Shown in pieces: positions 50,957 through 60,673 of a stretch of DNA of 64,000 bases (its first letter is position 1; the number at the start of each line of letters is the position of its first letter). The translations under genes were made by a program, and so were the position numbers. Under the pieces are notes generated by a model that searched no databases, was not told where the DNA came from, and saw only the letters and a program-made list of their open reading frames with translations. The stretch is from Actinoplanes lutulentus. Lineage in GTDB: Bacteria; Actinomycetota; Actinomycetes; Mycobacteriales; Micromonosporaceae. The stretch spans positions 62,001-126,000 of the forward strand of contig NZ_QLMJ01000002.1 in assembly GCF_003259845.1 (NCBI RefSeq), read 5' to 3'.

Positions 50957-51546
50957 TAGACCGTCTCCAGAGACCCGTCTGTCGAGTCCATCGTGATCCA
51001 GTTGGTGACTTTCTTGTCCGCGTTCGCGGTGTTGACCTTCAGTTCGGTGTTGACGTTCAGGTACCGCTTCTCGCCGCAGTCCAGGAACGACAGCGAGCTC
51101 ATCTCGACCTCGTCGGTCCGCTGCCACTCGTCCTCGAAGTAACCCACGAAATCGTGCTTGATCTTCGTGGTGTGCTGCTCGCCCTGGAAGTAGTAGAACG
51201 CCGTCTCCGAAGCGGTGACCCCTTCCTGGAGACTGGCGTAACCGCGATAGTCGGCACCGGCCACCGCGTACGTGTAACCGGACGGCACCAGCACGTCCAG
51301 CGCCAGCTGACAGTTCTTTCGGAAATCGGTCGATTTGGCCTCGGGCCCGATCTGTGCGATGAATTTGCTGTAGGACACGGTGAACGCCTTGTTGTCCGGC
51401 GACACGGTCACTTCGGCGCTGCCCTTGGGGCAGCCGGAGCCGTTCGCCTGCACCACGTCGATCACCATTTCGGTGGTGGGCGGCGGCGCGACAGGCCCGG
51501 TCAGCGACGACATGGCGATGGCTCCTGCGGCGAGAGCGCTGAGCAT
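50932..51546 (-). CDS. Secreted DUF4360-type protein
   Basis: A 204-residue exported protein; ATG 51546 has GAGGAGGAG upstream. Signal peptide ALAAGAIAMSSLTG, then GSGCPKGSAEVTVSPDNKAFTVSYSKF, LAL-x-VLVPSGYTYAVAGADYRGYASLQEGVTA, which match the DUF4360 family of secreted proteins, structurally a beta-sandwich. Cys pairs could form two disulfides. It ends DGSLETVYHVAWMKC. Role unknown. Confidence 0.75.
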   Translation of the reverse strand: MLSALAAGAIAMSSLTGPVAPPPTTEMVIDVVQANGSGCPKGSAEVTVSPDNKAFTVSYSKFIAQIGPEAKSTDFRKNCQLALDVLVPSGYTYAVAGADYRGYASLQEGVTASETAFYYFQGEQHTTKIKHDFVGYFEDEWQRTDEVEMSSLSFLDCGEKRYLNVNTELKVNTANADKKVTNWITMDSTDGSLETVYHVAWMKC

Positions 51547-51793
51547 TCGAAACTCCTCCTCAAAACGATTAAAAGGCGCTTCAAAACGTACGATCAAGGG
51601 GTGAGAAGGCGCAGCGAATAGCGCAACCAACCCGCTTGACGGTGGGCCGCTCAGCTGTTTTATTGACCGTCCGGGCGCATCGCGCCCGGTCGTCCGGACA
51701 GATATTCGCCAAACGCCGGACATGGTCGGCGGATCGATGGTAGGCACATGATCACGGTCGACACGGGTGGCCCGCCGGTGCCAATGTGGTGGC

Positions 51794-52138
51794 ATGACTG
51801 ATATCGATGAGGCGGAGATCAACAAAGCGAGGTTCCTGGAGGCGTTCGGCCGGTTCGCGGAAGGCGACACGGCCGTCCTGTTCGAAATTCTGCGGGAGGA
51901 CTTCCTCTCCCACACGCCCGGCGCCCCGGCCGGCCGCGATGCCTGGATCGAGTTCATCAAGGGCTCGCCGATCGCCACCGCCGAGATCGAGATCGAGCAC
52001 GTGGTGGCGGACGCGCAGTTCGTCGTGGCGCACTACGCACTGACCGCCGGCGAGGTGCGCGAATCGGTCGTGGACATCTGGCGGTTCGAGGCCGGCCTCA
52101 TCGTCGAGCACTGGTCGGTCACCGAGCTGCTGGTGTGA
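51794..52138 (+). CDS. NTF2-like/SnoaL-fold protein
   Basis: A 114-residue single-domain protein with NTF2-like pattern: helix ARFLEAFGRFAEGD, ILREDFLSHTPGAPAGRDAWIEFIKG, VVADAQFVVAHYALTAGE and the closing DIWRFEAGLIVEHWSV. The buried Asp-His pair (DFLSHTPG) could be catalytic or ligand-binding. This fold is used by cyclases, isomerases and binding proteins, so no specific reaction is given. It stands as a single gene. Confidence 0.75.
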   Translation: MTDIDEAEINKARFLEAFGRFAEGDTAVLFEILREDFLSHTPGAPAGRDAWIEFIKGSPIATAEIEIEHVVADAQFVVAHYALTAGEVRESVVDIWRFEAGLIVEHWSVTELLV

Positions 52139-52197
52139 GAGACGTTCACCGAGGGTGAACCTAGAATTCCTATGTGCATTGTGGGTATTATCGATGC

Positions 52198-52761
52198 ATG
52201 ACGACACTGCATGACCTGCGACGCGTCGAGGGTGAGGCGTTCCAGCATCTTTGGGAACGCAACTCGATCTGGAAGCGGATGGTCGCTGTCGGCGACCGGC
52301 TGCCCGCCCTGCCCGTCTACGAGACCGACTTCGGCCCGATCCATCTGAACCGCCTGCTCGACACCGGGCCGGTCGTGCTCGTCTTCATCCGATACGCCGG
52401 CTCGGCCGAGTGCGAGGCCCTCTTGCGTACGTACCAGGCCTCGCTGTGGCCGGAACTGAACAGCCTCGACGCCCACCTCGTCGCGGTCAGCCCGCAGGCG
52501 CCGTCCCGTCTGGCGGACCTCAAGCACCGCGAGGAGCTGGGATTCCTGGTGGCGTCCGACCCGCGGCACGTGCTCATCGACGCCCTCAACATCGGTTTCG
52601 CGAGCCCGGGCGCGGACGTCCCGCTCGGCACCGGCCGCTCGGTGCTGCCGTTCGCGTCGGTTGTCGTGGCCGACCGCTCCGGACGGGTGCGCTTCGTCGA
52701 CGTGCGCGCCACCTGGGAGACCCCTCTGGACGCGCGCCGCGTCATCGAAGCGATTCGGTAG
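52198..52761 (+). CDS. Peroxiredoxin-like protein lacking the usual peroxidatic Cys
   Basis: A 187-residue thioredoxin-fold protein. [23 protein letters not shown] corresponds to the family's FRGGWCPYC-x-LEL region; here the position of the peroxidatic Cys (WC) appears as Ser (GS), while the second Cys (EC) remains. [16 protein letters not shown] matches the family. It may be a chaperone or have a relocated redox Cys. ATG 52198 was chosen. Its 3' end overlaps the convergent exonuclease-like gene by 20 bases. Confidence 0.7.
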   Translation: MTTLHDLRRVEGEAFQHLWERNSIWKRMVAVGDRLPALPVYETDFGPIHLNRLLDTGPVVLVFIRYAGSAECEALLRTYQASLWPELNSLDAHLVAVSPQAPSRLADLKHREELGFLVASDPRHVLIDALNIGFASPGADVPLGTGRSVLPFASVVVADRSGRVRFVDVRATWETPLDARRVIEAIR

Positions 52762-53311
52762 CCCGCTCGGCCAGCATCGCGCAGAAGAGTGCGCCCTGCT
52801 CGATCGCGTCGTCCAGGGCGACGTGCGTGTGAGGTGCGCTGCCGAACCATCGGCGCGGCATCGACCGTTTCGTGGTGGCCCGATAATCGGTGCCCAGCAC
52901 GGCCATCGCGAAGCTCTTGATGTCGAGCGCCGAATGCGAGAACGGGCTCCGCTCGGCGAACCGGATCAGGTACCAGTAGACGAACATGAAGTCGAACGCC
53001 GCCGGGTACCCGACGAAGACCGGCTTGCCCGGCAGGCCCTCCAGCCAGTCCCGATAACGGACCATCGCCGATTGCGGGTCCTCCTGGTCGGCGCGGCACG
53101 CCGCCCAGGCCTCGGGCTGGGTCTCCCACCAGGCCATCGTGTCCGGATACCCCTCGGCGTCGGGCAGCGTGACCAGGTTGACGGCGAAAGTGCCGACCAG
53201 GGTCCCGTCGGCGAGAAACGCCGCCGACCCGAAACTGAGCATCGAGTGCGGCCCCGGAATCGGCCCGTCGGTCTCGACATCGGTGCTGACATAGATCTCA
53301 GGACGTCCCAC
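52742..53311 (-). CDS. DnaQ-like 3'-5' exonuclease-fold protein
   Basis: About 189 residues from GTG 53311 (or 199 from GTG 53341; neither has a clear ribosome site). [12 protein letters not shown] gives the DED motif-1 (D-x-E), and [18 protein letters not shown] gives motif 2 Asp; [13 protein letters not shown] gives the motif-3 H-x4-D of DEDDh enzymes. Acidic residues for two metals are thus present. It probably degrades DNA or RNA; substrate unknown. Confidence 0.7.
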   Translation of the reverse strand: MGRPEIYVSTDVETDGPIPGPHSMLSFGSAAFLADGTLVGTFAVNLVTLPDAEGYPDTMAWWETQPEAWAACRADQEDPQSAMVRYRDWLEGLPGKPVFVGYPAAFDFMFVYWYLIRFAERSPFSHSALDIKSFAMAVLGTDYRATTKRSMPRRWFGSAPHTHVALDDAIEQGALFCAMLAERATESLR

Positions 53312-53483
53312 GCCCGAACCGTAAACCGCGGGACCAGCCACGTGCGACCGCTTTCCGTGCGTACGGAAAATGGGTGGTTGTTGTCGTGAGCGCGAGCTAA
53401 TCTCTCGGCATGTTCATCGCGCCCGGTTTGCAGCTGCCCCTCGTGGTGGCTCCCGTGTGCGCGAAAAGCGATACGCGACCCTG

Positions 53484-53520
53484 ACCCTTCCCCACCGGCA
53501 GCGGAACCCCGGGGAAGGGT
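53484..53520 (+). promoter_or_regulatory. Hairpin in the leader of the EF-Tu gene
   Basis: ACCCTTCCCC (53484-53493) pairs with GGGGAAGGGT (53511-53520) around a 17-nt loop, about 94 bases before the start at 53614. There is no T-tract, so it is not an ordinary terminator. It may be a regulatory leader structure or a transcript-protecting stem. Confidence 0.45.
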
Positions 53521-53613
53521 GGCTGCTCTCTGCCTGGGTTCTGACGCGCCCCGTGTGGCAACCGGACGCGAACACCACAATGCCTCGCATCCAGTGAGGA
53601 CTGAGAAAAGACC

Positions 53614-54804
53614 ATGGCCAAGAGCCAGTTCGTACGCACGAAGCCGCACCTCAACATCGGCACGATGGGGCACGTCGACCACGGGAAGACGACGCTGACC
53701 GCCGCGATCACGAAGGTTCTCGCCGACCGCGACCCGGCCTCCAACCGGTATGTCGCGTTCGAGGGGATCGACCGGGCGCCGGAGGAGGCCGCTCGCGGGA
53801 TCACGATCACGATCGCGCACGTCGAGTACGAGACCGCGTCGCGGCACTACGCGCACGTGGACATGCCCGGCCACGCCGACTACGTGAAGAACATGATCAC
53901 GGGGGCGGCGCAGGTGGACGGGGCGATTCTCGTCGTGTCGGCGCAGGACGGGTCGATGCCGCAGACCCGCGAGCACGTGCTGCTCGCGCAGCGGGTCGGT
54001 GTTCCGTACCTGGTGGTGGCGCTCAACAAGAGCGACGCCGTCGACGACACTGAGTTGCTCGACCTGGTGGAGCTGGAGGTCCGCGAGTTGCTGAGCGACT
54101 ACGGTTTCCCCGGTGACGAGGTGCCGGTGATCCGGGTGAGTGCCCTGCGGGCGCTCGAAGGCGACCCGGTATGGGTGACCAGCATCGAGGACCTGCTCGA
54201 CGCGGTCGACATCTATGTGCCGATTCCGCCCCGTGAGCTCGGCGAGCCGTTCCTGATGCCGATCGAGAACGTGCTGTCGATCAGCGGGCGCGGCACCGTC
54301 GTGACCGGCAAGGTGGAGCGCGGCACGCTGCGCGCCGGCGAGCCGGTCGAGGTCGTCGGCCTCGGACCGACGGTGAGCAGCGTCGCGACCGGCCTGGAGA
54401 CGTTCGGCAAGGTGCTCGAGTCGGCGCAGGCCGGCGACAACGCCGCCATCCTGCTCCGGGGAATCAAGCGCGAGCAGGTGCAACGCGGCCAGGTCGTCGC
54501 GGCGCCGGCTTCGGTGCTTCCGCACCGCACATTCCAGGCCCGTCTGTACGCGTTGACAGCCGCCGAAGGAGGACGGCACACGCCGTTCGCTGCCGACTAC
54601 CGGCCGCAGTTCTACCTGCACACGACCGACGTGTCCGGTGGGCTCGACCTGGGTGACCGTGACCTGGTGATGCCGGGCGACACCCTCGACGAGGTGACGG
54701 TGACGCTGGGCAAGGAGGTGGCGCTGGAGCCCGGGATGGGGTTCGCGGTCCGTGAGGGCAACCGCACGGTCGCCGCCGGAACCATCACGGCGGTGCTGGA
54801 CTGA
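53614..54804 (+). CDS. tuf: Divergent second elongation factor Tu with resistance-like substitution
   Basis: A 396-residue EF-Tu, full length. GTPase motifs: GHVDHGKT (19-26), RGITITI (switch I), DMPGH (83-87; usual form DCPGH), NKSD (138-141) and SAL (176-178). Domains 2 and 3 are complete. Aligned by eye to E. coli EF-Tu, the stretch DNAAILLRG replaces ENVGVLLRG, so Ala278 equals the G275A change that confers GE2270A resistance, and Gly265 replaces Arg262. Kirromycin-site residues (Q124, G316, Q329, A375 equivalents) are unchanged. It is not flanked by rpsL, rpsG or fusA, so it is a stand-alone paralog of the tuf3 kind seen in streptomycetes. Resistance is inferred, not shown. Confidence 0.88.
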   Translation: MAKSQFVRTKPHLNIGTMGHVDHGKTTLTAAITKVLADRDPASNRYVAFEGIDRAPEEAARGITITIAHVEYETASRHYAHVDMPGHADYVKNMITGAAQVDGAILVVSAQDGSMPQTREHVLLAQRVGVPYLVVALNKSDAVDDTELLDLVELEVRELLSDYGFPGDEVPVIRVSALRALEGDPVWVTSIEDLLDAVDIYVPIPPRELGEPFLMPIENVLSISGRGTVVTGKVERGTLRAGEPVEVVGLGPTVSSVATGLETFGKVLESAQAGDNAAILLRGIKREQVQRGQVVAAPASVLPHRTFQARLYALTAAEGGRHTPFAADYRPQFYLHTTDVSGGLDLGDRDLVMPGDTLDEVTVTLGKEVALEPGMGFAVREGNRTVAAGTITAVLD

Positions 54805-54841
54805 GAGAAGGGGTGGCCCGGCGGTGAAGCCGGGCCACCTT

Positions 54842-57025
54842 TCAGGTTGTGGGGGAGAAGCGGCGCAGGCGCAGGCTGTTGGCGACCACGAAGACCGAGC
54901 TGAACGCCATCGCGGCACCGGCGATCATCGGGTTGAGCAGGCCCGCCGCTGCCAGCGGCAGGGCGGCCACGTTGTAGGCGAACGCCCAGAACAGGTTGCT
55001 CTTGATGATGCGCAGCGTGCGGCGCGACAGCCGGATCGCGTCCACCGCCGCGGTCAGGTCGCCGCGGATCAGCGTCAGGTCGGAGGCCTCGATCGCCACG
55101 TCGGCGCCACTGCCCATCGCCAGGCCCAGGTCGGCCTGGGCCAGGGCGGCGGCGTCGTTCACGCCGTCGCCGGCCATCGCCACGACGCGGCCCTCGGATT
55201 GCAGGCGCTTCACCGTCGCGACCTTGTCGGCCGGCAGCACACCCGCGATCACCTCGTCGATGCCGACCTCGGCGGCGACGGCACGGGCCACCGTCTCGTT
55301 GTCGCCGGTCAGCAGGATCGGGTGCAGGCCGAGGGCGCGCAGCTTCGTGACGGCGTCCCGGCTCGACGGTTTGACCGCGTCGGCCACCGACAGGACACCC
55401 CGGGCCTCGCCGTCCCAGCCGGCGACGATCGCGGTGCGGCCGGCGGCCTCCTCGGCTGCCACGGCTTCGGCGACGTCGTCCGGAATGGTCAGGCCCTCCC
55501 GGATCAGCAGGGCCGGGCGGCCGACGAGCAGCTGACGATCGCCTGCTGTCGCGCGTACCCCAAGGCCCTCGAAGCTGGTGAAATCACTCACCGGGAGGTG
55601 ATCGGTGAGCTCGGCGGCGATCGCGGCAGCGATCGGGTGTTCCGAGGCGGACTCGGCAGAGGCCGCGAGTTTCAGCAGCTCGTCGCGGTCCTGGCCGGCG
55701 GCGGGAAGCACTGCGGCGAGGGTCATCCGGCCGGTCGTGACGGTGCCGGTCTTGTCCAGGACGATCGTGTCGGCGCGGCGGGTCGACTCCAGAACCTCGG
55801 GACCCTTGATCAGGATGCCGAGTTGCGCGCCGCGACCGGTTCCGACCAGCAGAGCGGTAGGCGTCGCGAGGCCGAGCGCGCACGGACAGGCGATGATGAG
55901 TACGGAGACAGCGGCGGTGAACGCGGCCGTCCAGCCGGCGCCGGTGCCGAACCACCAGCCGAGCGTCGCGATCGCCAGACCGATGACGACCGGTACGAAG
56001 ACACCCGAGATCCGGTCCGCGAGCCGCTGCACCTGAGCCTTGCCGGCCTGCGCGTCCTCGACCAGGCGGGCCATCTGCGCGAGCTGGGTGTCGGCGCCGA
56101 TCCGGGTCGCGCGGACGATCAGGCGACCGCCGGCGTTCACGGTCGCGCCGGTCACCGAGGTGCCCGGCCCGACCTCGACGGGGACGCTCTCGCCGGTCAG
56201 CATGCTGACGTCGACGGCCGAAGAACCCTCCTCGACCAGGCCGTCGGTGGCGATCTTCTCGCCGGGGCGGACCACGAAGAGGTCGCCGGTTTTCAGCTGT
56301 GCCACCGGGATGCGGGCTTCTTGACCGTTGCGGAGGACCGTCACGTCCTTGGCGCCCATCTCCAGCAGTGCCCGCATCGCGGCACCCGCCCGGCGCTTCG
56401 ACCGGGACTCGAAATAGCGCCCGGCCAGCAGGAACGTGGTCACCCCGGCGGCCGCTTCGAGATAGATGTTGCCGGCGCCGTCGGTACGCTCGATCGCGAT
56501 CCGGAACGGGTGCGTCATGCCGGGTTCGCCGGCGGTGCCGAGGAAGAGCGCCCAGAGGGACCAGCCGAACGCGGCCATGGTGCCCAGGCTGATCAGGGTG
56601 TCCATGGTCGCGGCGCCGTGTCGCAGATTGATCAGTGCGGCGCGGTGGAAGGGGTAGCCGGCGTAGACGACCACGGGCGCGGCCAGGGTGAGCGACGCCC
56701 ACTGCCAGTAGGTGAACTGCCAGTCCGGAACCATCGCGAGCAGGATGACCGGGACGCTGAGCGCGATCGAGACCCAGAGGCGGGTGGCGAGCGGGTCTTC
56801 AGTCTTTTTCTTTTCCTCGACTTTCTCCGCCGCGGTGTATCCGGTCTTCTCCACGGTCGCGATCAGGTCGGCCGTGGTGACGGGGCCGTCGACGGTGACC
56901 GTGGCCTTCTCGGTGGCGTAGTTGACCGTGGCGGTCACCCCGTCCATCCGGTTCAGCTTCTTCTCGATACGCGACGCGCACGAGGCACAGGTCATCCCGC
57001 CGATGGCCAGCTCTATGCGGTTCAT
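54842..57025 (-). CDS. copA: Copper-translocating P1B-type ATPase
   Basis: A 727-residue P-type pump. One N-terminal heavy-metal domain with GMTCASCA, then membrane helices, TGES actuator, CPC in the sixth helix (ACPCALGL), DKTGT phosphorylation site, SEHP and GDGVND. CPC with SEHP indicates Cu(I) export. ATG 57025 has GAGGA upstream; ATG 57040 overlaps the previous stop. It is third in the cop operon (CopZ-like protein, secreted protein, ATPase), divergent from CsoR. Confidence 0.92.
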   Translation of the reverse strand: MNRIELAIGGMTCASCASRIEKKLNRMDGVTATVNYATEKATVTVDGPVTTADLIATVEKTGYTAAEKVEEKKKTEDPLATRLWVSIALSVPVILLAMVPDWQFTYWQWASLTLAAPVVVYAGYPFHRAALINLRHGAATMDTLISLGTMAAFGWSLWALFLGTAGEPGMTHPFRIAIERTDGAGNIYLEAAAGVTTFLLAGRYFESRSKRRAGAAMRALLEMGAKDVTVLRNGQEARIPVAQLKTGDLFVVRPGEKIATDGLVEEGSSAVDVSMLTGESVPVEVGPGTSVTGATVNAGGRLIVRATRIGADTQLAQMARLVEDAQAGKAQVQRLADRISGVFVPVVIGLAIATLGWWFGTGAGWTAAFTAAVSVLIIACPCALGLATPTALLVGTGRGAQLGILIKGPEVLESTRRADTIVLDKTGTVTTGRMTLAAVLPAAGQDRDELLKLAASAESASEHPIAAAIAAELTDHLPVSDFTSFEGLGVRATAGDRQLLVGRPALLIREGLTIPDDVAEAVAAEEAAGRTAIVAGWDGEARGVLSVADAVKPSSRDAVTKLRALGLHPILLTGDNETVARAVAAEVGIDEVIAGVLPADKVATVKRLQSEGRVVAMAGDGVNDAAALAQADLGLAMGSGADVAIEASDLTLIRGDLTAAVDAIRLSRRTLRIIKSNLFWAFAYNVAALPLAAAGLLNPMIAGAAMAFSSVFVVANSLRLRRFSPTT

Positions 57026-57036
57026 GACGGGGGTCC

Positions 57037-57963
57037 TCATTTGTGCGTGTGGCCGGTGTCGGCGGTGAACTCCGCGGTGTGCACCTTTCCGTCATGCTGG
57101 AAGTCCAGGTAGAGACGGTAGACCCCGGCCGACGGGACCTCGGCGTGGAAGGCGAGGGATTCCGGGTCGGTGGGGTGCACGTGGAGGTAGGCGAGGTCGC
57201 CCTGGCGCAGGGCGACCAGGTGGCCGCGGGCGCCCAGGTACGGCTCGGTGGTTATCTGTTCGCCGTCGCGGGTGACCTTGAAGGTGAGGTCTCCCTCGGC
57301 GAAGTCGCCCGTCATCGTCACCTGGTAACCGGCCACCTCCGCCGTCTGCTCCGGGTGGGGGAGCTCGATCGGGCGGTAATCGCCGGGGGCCGGGACGTCG
57401 ACGCCGAGGGTCAGCTCGTGACCGGCGGTCTGGAAGTCGGCGAAGAGGCGGTACTGGCCGGGGTTGTTGGTTTTCAGCGGGATGTGCCAGGTGCCGTCGG
57501 GGCTCAGCGTCGGGTGCACGTGCTGGTAGTGGGACAGGTCCCGGCGGACCACGATGAGGTGCAGGTCTTTGTCGTGGGCGCGGGTGTAGGTGGTCACCGG
57601 GGCGCCGGCGGGGTCGAGGATCTGGAATCTGAAGTCGTTGCTGGGGAGCTCGGTGGTGAGCGGGACGAAGCGGTAGCCGTCCTGGATGCTCTGGAGGCCG
57701 GCGGGGTCGGGTTGTTCGCCGGGGTGAGCGCCGTTGTCGTGGCTGGTTGCCGAGGGCTCACCGTGTGCTGTTGACCCGGTGGGCGCGGGCTCACCGTGTG
57801 CCATTGACCCGTTGGATGCGGGCTCACCGTGTGCCCCCACGTGCGTCGGGTTTGTCGCCTGTGGGGTGTTGTCCGGGCCGATCACCGCGCCGGCGCCCGC
57901 TGACACCCCGAAGATCGCGATCAGCCCGGTGGCGTACGCCGCCAGCTTCACCGGGGTCCTCAC
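57037..57963 (-). CDS. Secreted His-rich protein of the copper operon
   Basis: A 308-residue exported protein with signal peptide ([18 protein letters not shown]). A disordered arm with three AHGEP units (33-bp DNA repeats near 57754-57830) is followed by two beta-sandwich-like domains with His motifs ([24 protein letters not shown] and GHTHK at the end). These resemble secreted metal-binding proteins next to copper ATPases. It may buffer or deliver copper outside the membrane. Its GTG start overlaps the CopZ-like stop. Confidence 0.75.
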   Translation of the reverse strand: MRTPVKLAAYATGLIAIFGVSAGAGAVIGPDNTPQATNPTHVGAHGEPASNGSMAHGEPAPTGSTAHGEPSATSHDNGAHPGEQPDPAGLQSIQDGYRFVPLTTELPSNDFRFQILDPAGAPVTTYTRAHDKDLHLIVVRRDLSHYQHVHPTLSPDGTWHIPLKTNNPGQYRLFADFQTAGHELTLGVDVPAPGDYRPIELPHPEQTAEVAGYQVTMTGDFAEGDLTFKVTRDGEQITTEPYLGARGHLVALRQGDLAYLHVHPTDPESLAFHAEVPSAGVYRLYLDFQHDGKVHTAEFTADTGHTHK

Positions 57964-58172
57964 GGTGTCACCGCCAGTTCGTACCCCGCCTCGTCGACCG
58001 CGGCCGCGACGGCCGCTCGGTCCAGCGGTTCGGCGCTCGTGACCGAGACGGTGCCGGTGGCGAGGTCGACCTGGACGTCGGTCACCCCCGCGAGCTGGCT
58101 CACCTCACTGCTGACGGAGCTCACGCAGTGGGCGCAGGTCATGCCGGTCACGGAGTAGGTCGTCGTCTGCAT
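57960..58172 (-). CDS. copZ: CopZ-like copper chaperone
   Basis: A 70-residue heavy-metal-associated domain with YSVTGMTCAHCVSSV, whose C-x2-C binds Cu(I), and the later GYELAV strand. It delivers copper to the ATPase of the same operon. ATG 58172 was chosen because the upstream ATG would run into the operator. Expressed from the CsoR-controlled divergent promoter. Confidence 0.85.
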   Translation of the reverse strand: MQTTTYSVTGMTCAHCVSSVSSEVSQLAGVTDVQVDLATGTVSVTSAEPLDRAAVAAAVDEAGYELAVTP

Positions 58173-58187
58173 GACCCCAGCGTACAC

Positions 58188-58236
58188 ATACCCGGTAGGG
58201 GTATCGCAAGGACGCGCCGGATACCCCTGGGGGGTT
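58188..58236. promoter_or_regulatory. Two CsoR-type operators between cop operon and csoR
   Basis: ATACCCGGTAGGGGTAT (58188-58204) is a near-perfect inverted repeat, and ATACCCCTGGGGGGTT (58221-58236) is a second, imperfect one. G/C-tract dyads with ATACCCC arms are the recognised form of CsoR boxes. They lie in the 77-base gap between the divergent genes. Confidence 0.75.
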
Positions 58237-58249
58237 GTAACATGAAGGC

Positions 58250-58546
58250 ATGACCAACCCCGCTCCGACGCGCGGCTACACGGCCACCAAGGACAACCTG
58301 CAATCCCGGCTGCGCCGTATCGAGGGGCAGGTCCGCGGCATCGATCGGATGGTCGAGGACGATCGCTACTGCATCGACATCCTCACCCAGATCTCCGCGA
58401 TCCAGGCAGCGCTGGACAAGGTCGCGCTGGGCCTGCTCGACGGCCACGCCCGCCACTGCATGCACGAGGGCGCCCAGGAGGGCCGCGCCGACGAGATGGC
58501 ATCGGAGCTGATGGCAGCAGTCGGCCGCCTGATGAAGCGAGGCTGA
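58250..58546 (+). CDS. csoR: Copper-sensing repressor CsoR
   Basis: A 98-residue all-helical repressor. RRIEGQVRGIDRMVEDDRYCIDIL holds the first Cu ligand Cys, and GHARHCMHEGA holds the His and second Cys (the family C-H-C set). It binds DNA until Cu(I) is bound. It is divergent from the cop operon and probably represses both itself and that operon. Its stop lies in the first unit of a 13-bp tandem repeat. Confidence 0.9.
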   Translation: MTNPAPTRGYTATKDNLQSRLRRIEGQVRGIDRMVEDDRYCIDILTQISAIQAALDKVALGLLDGHARHCMHEGAQEGRADEMASELMAAVGRLMKRG

Positions 58547-58567
58547 GTCGAGCGGCTGAGTCGAGCG
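58542..58567. repeat. 13-bp tandem repeat spanning csoR stop
   Basis: GCTGAGTCGAGCG occurs at 58542-58554 and 58555-58567, followed by a partial GCTGA. The csoR TGA (58544-58546) is in unit 1. Confidence 0.8.
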
Positions 58568-58626
58568 GCTGATCAGTCCGGCCACCCCGTTTGACCAGCG
58601 GGGTCAGCAGTGGGAACCAGCCGGAT

Positions 58627-59676
58627 TCACACGCCGTGGATCGGGGCGGTCATGTCTGTCAAGGGGGCGCCTGAGCCACCCCAGGACAGCGCCACGATCT
58701 CCGCGGCGATCGCCACGGCCGTCTCCTCGGGTGTGCGGGCGCCCAGGTCCAGGCCGATCGGGGCGCGCAGCCGGGACAGCGCCGCCTCGGACACCCCGGC
58801 CTCGCGCAGGCGCTGCATCCGGTCTTCGCAGGTCCGGCGGCTGCCCATCGCCCCGATGTACCGGGCGGGGGTATGCAGCGCGACCTCCAGCAGCGGGATG
58901 TCGAACTTCGGGTCGTGGGTGAGTACGCACAGCACGGTGCGCTCGTCCACCTCGGTGGCCTCCAGGTACCGGTGCGGCCACTCGACGACGATCTCGTCCG
59001 CGTCGGGGAAGCGGGCCGGGGTGGCGAACACGCTGCGGGCGTCGCAGACCGTGACCTGGTAACCGAGGAATTTGCCGATCCGCGCCACGGCCGCCGCGAA
59101 GTCGATCGCACCGAAAACGATCATGCGGGCCGGTGCGGCGTAGGACTGGACGAAGACCTCGCGCTCGCAGGCCTGCACGATCGCCGACCGCCCGTGTGCG
59201 AGCAGCCCCGCGGCCTGCTGGGCGGCCTGCCGGTCGAGCTCGGCGTCACCGAGGGTTCCGGCGGTGGACGAAGGCCAGACCACCAGCTGGGCGTCGGGCA
59301 TCGAGACCGTCGCCACCGGCCGGCCGGAGGAAACATCAGCCAGCACATCGTCGAGGAAGGCCAGCGCCGCCGACGGCTGGATCATGATCTCGATCGTCCC
59401 GCCGCAGGTCAGGCCGACCTCGAGCGCGTCGCCGTCGCTCACCCCGTACGTATGTGTCTGCGCTTTTTCGCTTTCCAGCACATCCTGTGCGGCAGCGTAA
59501 ACGGCGCCCTCGACACATCCACCCGAAACGCTGCCGATGACCTCGCCGTCGGCGTTCACCGCCATCGCCGCACCCGGCTGGCGCGGTGCCGAACGCCAGG
59601 TGTTGACCACCGTGGCCAGGGCGAACGCCTTACCGGCAGCACGCCAGGCGATCAGGCCGTCAACGATGTCACGCAT
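58627..59676 (-). CDS. XdhC/CoxI-family molybdenum-cofactor maturation protein
   Basis: A 349-residue protein with the N-terminal XdhC/CoxI region (SVSGGCVEGAVY, LTCGGTIEIMI) and C-terminal Rossmann region (IVFGAIDFAAAVARIGKFLGYQVTVCDARSV, AIGAMGSRRT-like YIGAMGSRRTCEDR). Members insert or sulfurate the molybdenum cofactor of xanthine-oxidase-type enzymes. The usual GxGxxA of the Rossmann loop is altered (GAIDFA). It is divergent from coxMSL, 119 bases away, and another XdhC-like gene follows coxL. ATG 59676 was chosen over GTG 59700. Confidence 0.8.
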   Translation of the reverse strand: MRDIVDGLIAWRAAGKAFALATVVNTWRSAPRQPGAAMAVNADGEVIGSVSGGCVEGAVYAAAQDVLESEKAQTHTYGVSDGDALEVGLTCGGTIEIMIQPSAALAFLDDVLADVSSGRPVATVSMPDAQLVVWPSSTAGTLGDAELDRQAAQQAAGLLAHGRSAIVQACEREVFVQSYAAPARMIVFGAIDFAAAVARIGKFLGYQVTVCDARSVFATPARFPDADEIVVEWPHRYLEATEVDERTVLCVLTHDPKFDIPLLEVALHTPARYIGAMGSRRTCEDRMQRLREAGVSEAALSRLRAPIGLDLGARTPEETAVAIAAEIVALSWGGSGAPLTDMTAPIHGV

Positions 59677-59795
59677 TCCCGCACGATCCGCGATCTTCAC
59701 GGGAGAGTCAAACGGAAGTTAAGTGAAGGCTTAGGTCGCTGTTGACATTGGACACCCGCCGCGCGAGGGTTCCCGCGATTAGCGGGAGGTGCAGG

Positions 59796-60671
59796 GTGCA
59801 GGTGCCGGCTCCGTTCGAATACGAACGTGCCACGAGCGTTGACCAAGCCATTGGATTGCTGGAGCGTCTCGGTAGCTCAGCGAGGCTGGTGGCCGGCGGC
59901 CACAGCCTGCTGCCGATGATGAAGCTCCGGCTGGCGAACTTCGAATATCTGATCGACATCAACGATCTGCACGGCGAGCTGGGCTACATCAGGCTCGGTG
60001 CGGACGAGGTACGGATCGGGGCGATGACCCGGCACCGCGAGCTGCTGGAGTCGGACGCCCTGGCGCAGGTGTTCCCGGTCTTCCGGGACGCCGAGAAGGT
60101 GATCGCCGACCCGATCGTGCGCAACCGGGGCACGCTGGGCGGCTCGCTCTGCCAGGCGGACCCGTCGGAGGACCTGTCGGCGGTGTGCACGACGCTCGAC
60201 GCGAGCTGCGTCATCCGCGGGGCCAACGGCGAGCGTGTGGTGAGCATGGAGGAGTTCCACGTCGGGCCGTACGAGACAGCGGTCGCCGACAACGAGATCC
60301 TCACCGAGATTCGCATTCCGGTTAAATCCGGAAAATCAGGCAGTGCCTACGCCAAGGTCGAGCGCCGTGCCGGTGACTGGGCCGTCGTGAGCGCCGGCGC
60401 CGCCATCTGGCTGGACGATAAAGGCCACATCCACGACGCCCGCGTCGGGCTCGCCGCCGTCGGCCCGAACACCACAGGCATCCCGGAGATCTCGGCGGCC
60501 CTGCGCGGCCACGAGCCCGACGAGAGCCTGTTCGAGCTGGCCGGCGCGATCGCGGCCCGCAGCTGCGACCCGTCGACGGACACCCGCGGCAGCGCCGAAT
60601 ACAAGCGCCACCTGGCGGACGAACTGACGCGGCGCACCCTGCGCAAGGCTGTCGAGCGGGCGAGGAGCTGA
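59796..60671 (+). CDS. coxM: CO dehydrogenase medium (FAD) subunit
   Basis: A 291-residue FAD-binding subunit of the molybdenum hydroxylase family. GTG 59796 has GGGAGG upstream; an upstream start (59742) would run through the promoter. FAD motifs: [18 protein letters not shown] and [18 protein letters not shown]. It receives electrons from the iron-sulfur subunit and feeds the respiratory chain. First gene of the M-S-L order typical of aerobic CO dehydrogenase operons. Confidence 0.85.
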   Translation: MQVPAPFEYERATSVDQAIGLLERLGSSARLVAGGHSLLPMMKLRLANFEYLIDINDLHGELGYIRLGADEVRIGAMTRHRELLESDALAQVFPVFRDAEKVIADPIVRNRGTLGGSLCQADPSEDLSAVCTTLDASCVIRGANGERVVSMEEFHVGPYETAVADNEILTEIRIPVKSGKSGSAYAKVERRAGDWAVVSAGAAIWLDDKGHIHDARVGLAAVGPNTTGIPEISAALRGHEPDESLFELAGAIAARSCDPSTDTRGSAEYKRHLADELTRRTLRKAVERARS

Positions 60672-60673
60672 GC

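Noticed and set aside
53614..54804. Kirromycin-type resistance in the EF-Tu paralog
   Set aside because: Positions equivalent to Q124, G316, Q329 and A375 are unchanged, so only the GE2270A site is altered.
54752..57112. Long plus-strand frame across the copper ATPase gene
   Set aside because: The minus strand encodes a complete P-type ATPase with all motifs; the plus frame is His/Arg/Gly-biased shadow.
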